From Verrucomicrobiota bacterium (GTDB lineage Bacteria; Verrucomicrobiota; Verrucomicrobiia; Limisphaerales; JADJPG01): DNA of 64,000 bases. The DNA lies in contig JADJPG010000046.1 in NCBI GenBank assembly GCA_016713365.1, positions 3,806-67,805 on the forward strand. Reading direction: 5' to 3'. Position 1 is the stretch's first letter, and each line of letters opens with the position of its first letter. The notes under the pieces are model-generated. The model searched no databases and was not told the origin of the DNA. It was given only the letters and a program-made list of their open reading frames with translations. The translations under genes were made by a program, and so were the position numbers. Of this stretch, positions 20,465 to 28,387 are shown one piece after another.

Positions 20465-21442
20465 GCCATGCGCGCTGGCGCGAATCTTTGATACGGCTTT
20501 TAGCACGGCGCAGAGTGTCCTAAGGCGGGGTGTTGTTGCACCGGCTTGTTCGGCCTGGCGGAGCGGTTCCAGAAACAAGCCGTCCAGTTCCAGCGTCTGG
20601 CCGCGTTCGAAATCAATCAACGTGGACGCCTTGTAAGCACCCATCGGCTTGGTGCGTTCGATGAGTGTGTCGACGAAGCTCTCGGCGATGTTCATCCCTT
20701 TGGCGCGTGCGGCGGCGATGACCTCCAGCATGAGTTCGCGCACAAGCATCTCCCATCGCGGATCGCCAAGAAGTTTGTCCGTGGTGAGGCATGGAGCCAG
20801 TTTCTCCACGACGACGTCAGAGCTTCGAAGGAAGTTCTCCAGTCCGGCGCTGCTGGCGACGCCGAGTCCATTGAACGGAATGTTCCAGACGAGTTTTTCC
20901 CAATGGGCGCGCGCGAGATTGTCAGTGACCTCGCATGGAATGCCCGCGTGGCGAATCATCGATGCAATGTCGTGAGTCCGCGGTTCCGGCCAGCGTTGGA
21001 ACTCCCCCATGGAGATTCGACCCTGGCCAATGTGCTCGATTACTCCGGGCTGGATTCGGTTCAGGCAAACGAAACAAAGCCCGCCGAGAATCTGGTCAAT
21101 GGGGAACAGCTTCGCGAGCTGCTCTTCGTTCCCGAGTCCATTTTGCAGAGTGAGGATGGCGGTCTGCGGTCCGACCAGCGGTGGAAGCAAAATCGGGAAC
21201 TGAACGTTCGCGGTCGTTTTGAGGCCGATGATGACGAGGTCAACCTGACCGATCTCGTCCGGCGTTCGCGCGCATCGGGGGCGTGCGTTGAAGTTTCCTT
21301 CCGGACTTCGAATCTCCACGCCGCGTCGACGGACGATTTCGTAGTCCGACCGCAACAGAAAGTGAACCTCCTGGCCGTCACGCCACAGCTTCGCGCCGTA
21401 GTAGCTCCCCAACGCTCCGCAGCCCACGACGGCGATCTTCAT
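20459..21442 (-). CDS. Ketopantoate reductase family protein, PanE/ApbA-like
   Basis: A 327-residue NADP-binding reductase. It begins at ATG 21442 with the Rossmann motif MKIAVVGCGALGSYYGAKLW. Conserved blocks include VIIGLKTTAN, LQNGLGNEEQL, the catalytic-Lys region AHWEKLVWNIPFNGLG, and the C-terminal KPMGAYKASTLIDFERGQTLELD. PanE reduces ketopantoate to pantoate for coenzyme A. Many genomes carry paralogues of unknown substrate, so the symbol is withheld. An upstream in-frame start (21514) would add residues encoded by a small repeat and is rejected. Confidence 0.88.
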   Translation of the reverse strand: MKIAVVGCGALGSYYGAKLWRDGQEVHFLLRSDYEIVRRRGVEIRSPEGNFNARPRCARTPDEIGQVDLVIIGLKTTANVQFPILLPPLVGPQTAILTLQNGLGNEEQLAKLFPIDQILGGLCFVCLNRIQPGVIEHIGQGRISMGEFQRWPEPRTHDIASMIRHAGIPCEVTDNLARAHWEKLVWNIPFNGLGVASSAGLENFLRSSDVVVEKLAPCLTTDKLLGDPRWEMLVRELMLEVIAAARAKGMNIAESFVDTLIERTKPMGAYKASTLIDFERGQTLELDGLFLEPLRQAEQAGATTPRLRTLCAVLKAVSKIRASAHGS

Positions 21443-21542
21443 AGGGTGATGGACTCTTGGGGTGATGGAGTTGCGATGTCGCGCCGATGGTAATCGACTG
21501 CTCGAACGTTCCAATTTTTCGATACGCGAAACGCCATCTCCT

Positions 21543-21578
21543 AAACGAAAAGGCTCTCTGACGTGGTCAGAGAGCCTT
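21543..21578 (-). terminator. Rho-independent terminator of the HU gene
   Basis: A perfect 13-bp stem (21550-21562 with 21566-21578) with a 3-base loop. Read on the minus strand it is followed by ttttcgttt. It lies 16 bases after the HU stop and could also act on readthrough from the plus strand. Confidence 0.9.
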
Positions 21579-21594
21579 GCGAATCAAAAGCGAA

Positions 21595-21882
21595 TTACTT
21601 CGCGCCGAGGATCGCGTCCTTCGCGGCCTTTGCCACGCGGAACTTCACAACGCGCTTGGCCGGGATCTGGATCGTCGCGCCGGTCATCGGGTTGCGGCCC
21701 TGACGAGCTTTGCGGTTGACCAACACGAGCTTGCCGAGGCCGGGGAGCGTGAAGGTGTTCTTCGCGTTCTTGTAGGCGAGCTGGGCGATGTGCTCGAGAA
21801 TTTCAGAAGCCTGCTTCTTGGAGATGGCGGCCTTTTCAGCGATGGCGGCGGCGATTTGGGATTTGGAGAGTGCTTTTGCCAT
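21595..21882 (-). CDS. HU-family DNA-binding protein
   Basis: A 95-residue histone-like protein (MAKALSKSQIAAAIAEKAAISK...). The arm signature GRNPMTGATIQIPAKRVVKFR is the classic HU/IHF motif, and GLGKLVLVNRKAR is the typical beta-hairpin start. It binds and bends DNA as a dimer. It is a single-gene unit with its own terminator. Confidence 0.95.
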   Translation of the reverse strand: MAKALSKSQIAAAIAEKAAISKKQASEILEHIAQLAYKNAKNTFTLPGLGKLVLVNRKARQGRNPMTGATIQIPAKRVVKFRVAKAAKDAILGAK

Positions 21883-22231
21883 AATGTATTAACGTGTGTT
21901 GTTGGTATTGATAGTGCATTCAGTCTTGCGACTTGCGCGTATAAAAAACGGTTCACTAGGTCGCTGCAAGGAGAAAAACACTGAAAAATCAAAGAATTTT
22001 GAAGGTTTGAGGACGCGGCGTGAGGCGGGTGTCGAGAGGAAAAAGTACGGTGCGGCGTGCGCGATGGTCACGGGAGGCGCCCGTTGGATCACCAACGCTT
22101 GGTGCGGAAGTCAGCAGTTAAGGGAAAAATCTTCGAACCAAAACGACATTCGGTTCGTTGAATGAAACAGAAACAGCGAATGAGATTACTCGCACTCGAA
22201 ATACTGCAGCGCAATCGGCGAACCTGAAGCC
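21883..22231. promoter_or_regulatory. Divergent intergenic region, HU versus ECF sigma
   Basis: About 350 bases with no convincing gene. It must hold the HU promoter (minus) and the promoter of the ECF operon (plus). It is more A/T-rich near the HU start. No clear -35/-10 pair or ECF-type AAC box could be assigned by eye. Confidence 0.35.
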
Positions 22232-22885
22232 ATGGCGGCGAAACTGTTTTCATGGCCGACGCTGTTTGCCTCGACGGACGAGCAGGCGATGCGGCGCGTC
22301 AAGGTGGACGACGACGCGCAGGCGTTCGCCCAGCTGATGCAGCGCTGGCAGGGGCCCATTCAAGGGCTGTGCGCGCGGATGATTGGGGATTCGCATCGCG
22401 GCGAGGATCTCGCGCAGGAAGTGTTCGCGCGGCTGTATTCGCGACGAAAGAACTACGAGCCCACGGCCAAGTTTTCCACGTTTCTTTGGCGAATCGCTCT
22501 GAACATCTGTTATGACGAACTTAGAAAACAAAAGCGTCGGCGCGAGTTCTCCCTCGATGAACCGGATGGAAACGATGACGCGATCGAATTCGAGGCCGAC
22601 GGCGCCGGTCCCGATCAGCGCATGGTCGAGGATGAGCGCGCGGATGCGGTCCGGCGCGCGCTCGTCGAACTTGCGGAACCCTATCGTGTGGTCGTTGTAT
22701 TGCGCCATTATGAGGGCCTCAAATTCCGCGAGATCGCCGATGTCCTCGGCATCCCCGAAGGCACCGTGAAGTCGCGCATGTCTGAGGCGCTGACCCAGCT
22801 TGGACAAACCTTGAACCCGATTATTTCAGAAGACCCGGAACCGCCGAAACGCGCGCCGCGCGCCAACGAAAGATTGTTGATATGA
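22232..22885 (+). CDS. ECF-type RNA polymerase sigma factor
   Basis: A 217-residue sigma factor with region 2 (FAQLMQRWQGPIQGLCARMIGDSHRGEDLAQEVFARLY, FSTFLWRIALNICYDELRKQKRR) and region 4 (LAEPYRVVVVLRHYEGLKFREIADVLGIPEGTVKSRM). Regions 1 and 3 are absent, which is the ECF plan. Its stop overlaps the anti-sigma start (ATGA), so the two are made together. It probably controls an envelope response that includes its own operon. Confidence 0.93.
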   Translation: MAAKLFSWPTLFASTDEQAMRRVKVDDDAQAFAQLMQRWQGPIQGLCARMIGDSHRGEDLAQEVFARLYSRRKNYEPTAKFSTFLWRIALNICYDELRKQKRRREFSLDEPDGNDDAIEFEADGAGPDQRMVEDERADAVRRALVELAEPYRVVVVLRHYEGLKFREIADVLGIPEGTVKSRMSEALTQLGQTLNPIISEDPEPPKRAPRANERLLI

Positions 22886-23541
22886 AGACTCACCCGAACT
22901 CCGAAGAATGGATGTCGTTCCTGTACGGCGAAGCCTCGCCGGAACGATCCGCTGAACTCGATGCGCACCTGCGCCAGTGTGGCGAATGTCAGAAACGCGT
23001 CGCGCACTGGCGTGGCACCCTGGCGGCGCTGGACGCCGACAGGTCACCGGCGATCACACGGAGCCGCCGAAGCGCAGCGCGTATCTCGCGCTGGGCCGCG
23101 GCGGCGGCACTGGTTCTCGGGATAGGTTTTGGCGCGGGACGATTGACGTCTTCGTCATCTGCGGAAATGGCCCGGCTTGAGATGGCGATGCGAACGGAAA
23201 TGGAAGCGAAGCTGACCGCCAGTCGCGCGGAGCTATTGGCATCCATCGACAAGCGGAACGCAGATCTGGCGCCGAATATTAAGAGCGTTGCCAGCGAGGC
23301 GGCTCGACTCGAAGCCGAAGCGTTGTTGGTGAAATTCGCCCGGTCGATCGATGAACAGCGCGATGCCGAGCGCGACGTCTTCGTCACAGCCTTGCGGAAC
23401 ATTGAAGAGCGACGCGCAACGGAGTTTGCCTCGTTGCGCAAGGATTTGGACACGCTCGCCGTCAACGCGGACGACGGCTTGTCCCGCACGCAGGAACAAT
23501 TGATGGAGCTGGCCAGCATGACCCAGCCGCCGTCGAACTAA
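22882..23541 (+). CDS. Anti-sigma factor with zinc-finger (zf-HC2-like) domain
   Basis: A 219-residue protein. The N-terminus has the anti-sigma zinc motif EEWMSFLYGEASPERSAELDAHLRQCGECQKRV (His, Cys and Cys in H-x3-C-x2-C spacing, about 28-36). One membrane helix (about 72-88, WAAAAALVLGIGFGAGRL) follows, then a long charged helical, likely coiled-coil, periplasmic segment. Start overlap with the ECF gene supports a cognate pair. It would hold the sigma factor at the membrane until a signal arrives. Confidence 0.88.
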   Translation: MKTHPNSEEWMSFLYGEASPERSAELDAHLRQCGECQKRVAHWRGTLAALDADRSPAITRSRRSAARISRWAAAAALVLGIGFGAGRLTSSSSAEMARLEMAMRTEMEAKLTASRAELLASIDKRNADLAPNIKSVASEAARLEAEALLVKFARSIDEQRDAERDVFVTALRNIEERRATEFASLRKDLDTLAVNADDGLSRTQEQLMELASMTQPPSN

Positions 23542-23562
23542 AATTCGAACCGCGATACCACC

Positions 23563-24657
23563 ATGAAACACCTGATTATTCCCTTCCTCGGAATTGCGAC
23601 TTTTGTTTCCGCGCAGAATGACCTGCCAGTCACGCCTGAACCGCTTCCGCCGCCAACTCCGGAGGACGTCACCGTTCCTCCGCCGCCGGCACCCGGTGGT
23701 GCCGTAAATAGCAATCGCAGCAAGACGGTGCGGCGTGCAACCACCGGTGCCGGCGGGGCTGGATTGGCCGCTCCTGGCGGAGCCCCTGCGGCTGCTGACG
23801 CGCAAATTCAACAAGCACTGGCCAACGCCCAGGCAACGGTCGCCGCAATTCGCCGCGAACGAATCGAGCTGGAACTTCCGCGCACCACCAAGACGGGGCG
23901 CACGCTCGTCGTGCAGGTTTCCGATCCGGATCCAGTGGCGATGGCGGAACTGGAGGAAGACCTCAGCGTCATGGCGCTAATCCTTCGCAAGGCCACGGGC
24001 GGTTCGCTGGGGGATGAGAAGCGGATGGCGCTCGGCATCGAGGTCGATTCCTCCGTCTTCGGCTCGTCAAGCGGCGCGCGGAACCTTTACGTGGAAGGTC
24101 ATGGCGCGATGTTTCTGCTGGCCGTTCCGTTCCCGCTCATCGCACCGCCCGAGAAGTCCACCCAGACCAAAGTGAAGGTGAAGCCGGACAGTGACTGGGC
24201 CGAGGCGCGCGAGGAACTCATGAAGTCGGAGCGCAGCCGGTTGGAGATTCAGCTCGAACGAATCTGGTCCGGCAGCGGCAAACCTGGCGCCGCTGATTAT
24301 GATGCCGCGAAAGTGGAGGAACTCACGCTCGATATGCTGCGTGCGTTGAAGAATGCGACGCACATTCGAGGACTGAAGCCCGAGGAGTTTGTCACGGTGG
24401 TGATTCAGGGTGAGGAAAGCGTGCGCGGTGAAAAGTGGGCGACGCCGGGCAAGAATGGAAAGTCATCGAGCAGCAAGGGCGACTCGCGGCGCGGCGAGAC
24501 GGTGATGACCATCCGCGTGAAACGCGCCGACATCGAAGCGTTCGACTCCGGCAAACTGGATCTCCCGGCGTTCCGGAAGAAGACGGCGATTCAAACTTAC
24601 TTCCGCCGCGCTGATTCCTCGGTGGGCACGGCGACATTCCTTGGGCCAAATCCGTGA
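23563..24657 (+). CDS. Exported protein of the ECF operon, unknown function
   Basis: A 364-residue protein with a cleavable signal peptide (MKHLIIPFLGIATFVSAQN), a Pro-rich stretch (about 25-50), a Gly/Ala-rich stretch, then a mixed alpha/beta region (about 95-360). The end reads AIQTYFRRADSSVGTATFLGPNP. I do not recognise the family. It lies 21 bases after the anti-sigma gene and is probably co-transcribed, so it may be a target or sensor of that system in the envelope. Confidence 0.8.
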   Translation: MKHLIIPFLGIATFVSAQNDLPVTPEPLPPPTPEDVTVPPPPAPGGAVNSNRSKTVRRATTGAGGAGLAAPGGAPAAADAQIQQALANAQATVAAIRRERIELELPRTTKTGRTLVVQVSDPDPVAMAELEEDLSVMALILRKATGGSLGDEKRMALGIEVDSSVFGSSSGARNLYVEGHGAMFLLAVPFPLIAPPEKSTQTKVKVKPDSDWAEAREELMKSERSRLEIQLERIWSGSGKPGAADYDAAKVEELTLDMLRALKNATHIRGLKPEEFVTVVIQGEESVRGEKWATPGKNGKSSSSKGDSRRGETVMTIRVKRADIEAFDSGKLDLPAFRKKTAIQTYFRRADSSVGTATFLGPNP

Positions 24658-24702
24658 CGATCAAAAACCAGAAACGCGCCGCGCAACTCTTCGCGGAGTG
24701 CG

Positions 24703-24951
24703 GTGTCTAACCAACAGTCGGAAATGAAATCGAATCGAAAACGAAGTTGGTCGGCGGCGGAACTGGTCCCGCTTATTCTCCTCGGGCTGGCTGGGCTGAA
24801 CATATTGGTCGTGGCCCCGGCAAAGCTCCCGTCTTCCATGACAGTTCCTCAAGAATCGCCACGGCTGCAATCCCCTCCCAAACCGCCGCCGCCCAACAAA
24901 TCGATGATTGCGATGGAGACGCCGTCGGCCTCCCCTGGCCGGCGCAGTTAA
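24703..24951 (+). CDS. Small membrane protein, unknown function
   Basis: An 82-residue frame with one likely membrane helix (about 20-38, AAELVPLILLGLAGLNILVV) and a Pro/Ser-rich tail. The start is GTG 24703 or ATG 24724. It follows the exported protein by 45 bases and would be the last gene of the ECF operon. It has no recognised family, so its reality rests on position and the helix. Confidence 0.5.
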   Translation: MSNQQSEMKSNRKRSWSAAELVPLILLGLAGLNILVVAPAKLPSSMTVPQESPRLQSPPKPPPPNKSMIAMETPSASPGRRS

Positions 24952-25001
24952 GCTCAGTCCGATTTCACCGCGTGGCTTCGTGCTGCGCGGTTCGATTTCG
25001 C

Positions 25002-26288
25002 TTACACCTTCGGTTCCCAGCCCTTGCGGTATTCACGGCCCCACAATTTCTCCGCGGCTTTGTCGCCGATGATCTTTCGCGCCACCGGATCGAACTGAAT
25101 CGTGTGACCCGTGCGGTAGGCGATGTTGGAGAGGTGACAGAGCAGGGTGCTCGTCTGGCCCACGGCGATCTCCGAGTTCGGCTTCGCCTCGCCGCGAATG
25201 GATTTCAGGAAGTTCTCGATGTGACTCTTGTCGCCGCCTGACCCAGTGCCTTCGCTGGTTTGTTTCCCTTTCGGGTCAAAGATGCGATAGCCGTTCCCGT
25301 AGATGGCCATCGATCCGTTGCTTCCGTACCACGCGACGAACGGCAGGTTCTCGTTGTTCCGCGGGTGACAGCTGCTGCCGTCCCAAATGAGCAGTTTGCT
25401 CCCGAAGTCCGCGGTGGCGACCGTGGTGTCCGGTGTCTCCTGATCGTCATCGAAGTGATAGCGACCGCCGCCGCAGGTCACGCGAATCGGGCACTCGACG
25501 TCCAATCCCCAACGAGCGAGATCGAAGGCGTGCGGGCCGTTGTTCGCGATCTCGCCGCCGCCCCAATGCCAGCGCCAGTGCCAGTTGTAGTGAACAAGGT
25601 TGTCCACATACGGGCGCTCGGGCGCCGGTCCCTGCCAGAGATCGTAGTCGATGTTCGCCGGCACGGGCACCTGCTTGCCGCGCCCGATGCTGCCGCGGGC
25701 GTTCACATACCAGGTCCGCGCCGAACGCACTTCGCCGATCGCTCCGTCGCGGAGTTTATCGACGGCCTCGATAATGCCAGGCCAGCTGCGACGCTGATTG
25801 CCCATCTGCACGACGCGTTTGTTCTTTCGCGCGGCGGCAACGAGCAGTTCACCTTCGCGGGCGTTGTGGGAGCCAGGTTTCTCGACATAGACATGCTTTC
25901 CCGCCGAGCAACCGAGAATGGCGGCGGGCGCGTGCCAGTGATTCGGGGTGGCGATGAAGATCGCGTCGACCTCCTTGTCATCGAGGATGCGGCGGAAATC
26001 CTTGGCGGCCTTCGGCGGTTTGTCTGCTGTGGCGAACGCGGCCTTCTGCGCCTTGGCTATGCGCGTCTCGTCGATGTCGGAAAGGTAGGCGACGTCGACA
26101 TTCGCGATTTGCTGGAGCGCCTTGACGTGGTCAAAACCACGACCCAACCCAACGACGCCGACAACCAGTTTCTCGCCGGGGCTTTTGGGCGATTGCGCAC
26201 GGGCGAGCAGTGGCGCGGCAGCGACGCCGAAGCTGAAGAGTGTGGTGCGTTTGACGAAGTCGCGTCGGTGGAGCGGGGTTGGGTTCAT
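25002..26288 (-). CDS. Gfo/Idh/MocA oxidoreductase with Tat signal
   Basis: A 428-residue protein with a twin-arginine-type N-terminus (LHRRDFVKRTTLFSFGVAAAPLLARAQ), an NAD-binding Rossmann domain (VVGVVGLGRGFDHV, ATPNHWHA, KHVYVEKPGSHN) and a C-terminal domain (HYNWHWRWHWGGGEIANNGPHAFDLARWGL). This is the secreted Gfo/Idh/MocA form common in Verrucomicrobiota and Planctomycetota, acting on sugars or sugar derivatives after folding with its cofactor. The true substrate is unknown. It is followed upstream (on its strand) by the cytochrome genes at 47 bases' distance. Confidence 0.9.
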   Translation of the reverse strand: MNPTPLHRRDFVKRTTLFSFGVAAAPLLARAQSPKSPGEKLVVGVVGLGRGFDHVKALQQIANVDVAYLSDIDETRIAKAQKAAFATADKPPKAAKDFRRILDDKEVDAIFIATPNHWHAPAAILGCSAGKHVYVEKPGSHNAREGELLVAAARKNKRVVQMGNQRRSWPGIIEAVDKLRDGAIGEVRSARTWYVNARGSIGRGKQVPVPANIDYDLWQGPAPERPYVDNLVHYNWHWRWHWGGGEIANNGPHAFDLARWGLDVECPIRVTCGGGRYHFDDDQETPDTTVATADFGSKLLIWDGSSCHPRNNENLPFVAWYGSNGSMAIYGNGYRIFDPKGKQTSEGTGSGGDKSHIENFLKSIRGEAKPNSEIAVGQTSTLLCHLSNIAYRTGHTIQFDPVARKIIGDKAAEKLWGREYRKGWEPKV

Positions 26289-26334
26289 AAAGGAATCGGA
26301 CGGCGAAGGCGGAGCTGCTCATCAAAGAAACTCG

Positions 26335-28380
26335 CTACGGCTGGCGAAGTTGTTCGAGCAGGCGGCGCGCGGCGGCGTCTTCCGGCGCGAGACGAAGGCC
26401 GGCCTCCAGTGATTGAATGGCTTCGGCTGTGCGGTTGAGCTGGGCAAAAGTCTGCGCGAGCTGGAAGTGCAGCGCGGCCTTGGTGGGTCTTGCCTTAATC
26501 GCGCTTTGGAGCGCGGCGATGGCTTTGTCCGCATCACCGGTTTGCAGGTGCGCGAGCGCGAGATGGGAGAGCGAAACGTAGTTGTTGGGGTTCGCCTCGA
26601 CGGAACGATTGAGGAGTTGGATCGACGTCGAGACATCGCCGCGATTTGCGTGCTGGCCCGCCAGCATGTCCGCCGCGACAGACCAGCGCAGTCGGACGGC
26701 GTCGCCGAATCCGCCGGTGCGTTGTTCCTCGCTCGCGAGAAAATCGTAAACGGGCTGGTGCTCCATGAACCCGGCGTGCAGCGCGGTGAGTCCGAGCGCG
26801 CGCAGATCAACATCCTCGCTGCGGGCGAAGTTCTTGAGCGGTTCGATGAGGCGCGCGTCGTTCGTCATGCCGGGCCGGAGGAAACGTTGCATCCAGCTCG
26901 CCAGCGCTGCGGATTCGGCGATGGAATGACCGGTGTCGACGCGGAGCAATAATGCGGCGGCGGCGATGGGATCGCTGATATCGGCGGCCAGCAGTTGATT
27001 GGAGACCGAGACGGGATGCGGCTTGAGCTTGCCCCACCACTCACGCGTGTAGCGTTCCTGCCAGGCAAGGTCACGATCGGTGTGGCATTTCTGGCACGCG
27101 TTTTCGATGCCGAGCTTTTGGTCGAAGGCCGGTCGCGGAATTGGAATGGAATGATCCGAGCGCGCGAACTGGAGCTCGGTGCCGACGCCGGGATGCTGAA
27201 GATAAGGCATGTGGCAGGCGACGCAGGAATCACCCGGCGAACCGGCTTTGTGATGGGAATGACGTTCGGTGTCGACCGCTTTGCTCGCGTGACATGATGT
27301 GCACTGGCGGTTGTCGAAACGACCGACGAGTTCGCGCTGGAAGACGTCGCGATAATGATTGCCGTGCGGATCGTGACAGTCGGTGCAGGTCATCGATCCG
27401 TTGCGGTAGCAGTCGCTGAAAAGATGATTGCCCTGGTAGCTGAACGACCGGATGCGGCCATCGACGTGATACGGATTCTGGCCGAGCACGGGCAGCTTGA
27501 GGGAGAAGTAATCTTCCAGCGACGCGCCGGGCAGATAGGGATCTTCGCGCAGGACTTCCTTGGTGGCGTGGCATTGCAGACACAGCTTTACGGAGGCGTC
27601 TTTGGTCAACGTCGCCAGCCGTTGCATGCCGACGTATGCGTTCGTTTCGAAGCCGGGCCGCGAGACGATGTCGATGTGTTCGCGAGCCGGGCCGTGGCAC
27701 GACTCGCAGTTGATCTTCAGTGTCTGGTAGCGCGTGGCGAATCTTCCGGCCGCGTTGTCCCAGCCGGCGGTGATCTGGCTGCCGTGACAGTTCTGACAGT
27801 TTGACAGGTCAGTGACAGAGCCGAGGACGCGATGCGGCGGCCAGTTCGCGAGATCGGTCTTCAGCGAGATGTCGCGGCTGACGGGCGTCCACTTCAGGCC
27901 GGCGCGGAGTTGCACGAACCAGAGATTTTCCTTCCGGATGAAATCGAAGGGCAGGAAGCGCACGGTGCCGTCGGGATGGCGATCGAAGAACGACTGCGTT
28001 CCCCCGCCCACCATGTGACCACCGCCGACTACCGCGTCGACGAGGATGTCGAACGGCGGTGCGCCATCCATCGTGACGCGGAAGATAGGACTGCCGGTCG
28101 CTGAGTTGGTGGGAATGACAACGGCGTCCTTGAAGTGGAGCGGTTGGCCATCGAAGCGCGCGATGAGACCGACTTCGCCGGGAAGACCGCCGGCGCGCCC
28201 GTGGGTGGAGTTCTTCCAAAGATCGAATTGCTTCTGATGACAGCGCGCGCACGAGTCGGCCCCGACGAAGTCCTCGAACTTTGGCGCTGCGATCGACGAG
28301 ATGAGCCCTATCGCCAACCAAGAGCACACGACCGCGAAGAGATTCGCGATTCGGCGATGAGTTGGTGGGTGGAGGTTCAT
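26335..28380 (-). CDS. Octahaem cytochrome c with C-terminal TPR repeats
   Basis: A 681-residue secreted protein. It starts at ATG 28380 (MNLHPPTHRR) with a signal/anchor helix. I count eight CXXCH haem motifs (CARCH, CQNCH, CESCH, CLQCH, CTDCH, CTSCH, CVACH, CQKCH), spaced as in multihaem cytochromes of the NrfA/cytochrome c554 fold class. The C-terminal about 180 residues have TPR-type repeats (NPNNYVSLSHLALAHLQTGDADKAIAALQSAI and the next). No nitrite reductase-type Lys haem motif (CXXCK) is seen. It follows the pentahaem gene by 7 bases, so the pair probably acts in periplasmic electron transfer. The electron acceptor is unknown. Confidence 0.88.
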   Translation of the reverse strand: MNLHPPTHRRIANLFAVVCSWLAIGLISSIAAPKFEDFVGADSCARCHQKQFDLWKNSTHGRAGGLPGEVGLIARFDGQPLHFKDAVVIPTNSATGSPIFRVTMDGAPPFDILVDAVVGGGHMVGGGTQSFFDRHPDGTVRFLPFDFIRKENLWFVQLRAGLKWTPVSRDISLKTDLANWPPHRVLGSVTDLSNCQNCHGSQITAGWDNAAGRFATRYQTLKINCESCHGPAREHIDIVSRPGFETNAYVGMQRLATLTKDASVKLCLQCHATKEVLREDPYLPGASLEDYFSLKLPVLGQNPYHVDGRIRSFSYQGNHLFSDCYRNGSMTCTDCHDPHGNHYRDVFQRELVGRFDNRQCTSCHASKAVDTERHSHHKAGSPGDSCVACHMPYLQHPGVGTELQFARSDHSIPIPRPAFDQKLGIENACQKCHTDRDLAWQERYTREWWGKLKPHPVSVSNQLLAADISDPIAAAALLLRVDTGHSIAESAALASWMQRFLRPGMTNDARLIEPLKNFARSEDVDLRALGLTALHAGFMEHQPVYDFLASEEQRTGGFGDAVRLRWSVAADMLAGQHANRGDVSTSIQLLNRSVEANPNNYVSLSHLALAHLQTGDADKAIAALQSAIKARPTKAALHFQLAQTFAQLNRTAEAIQSLEAGLRLAPEDAAARRLLEQLRQP

Positions 28381-28387
28381 CGTGTTC

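Noticed and set aside
21443..21480. Direct repeat gggtgatgga upstream of the panE-like gene
   Set aside because: Two short copies only; too little to call an element, though it may belong to a dispersed family.
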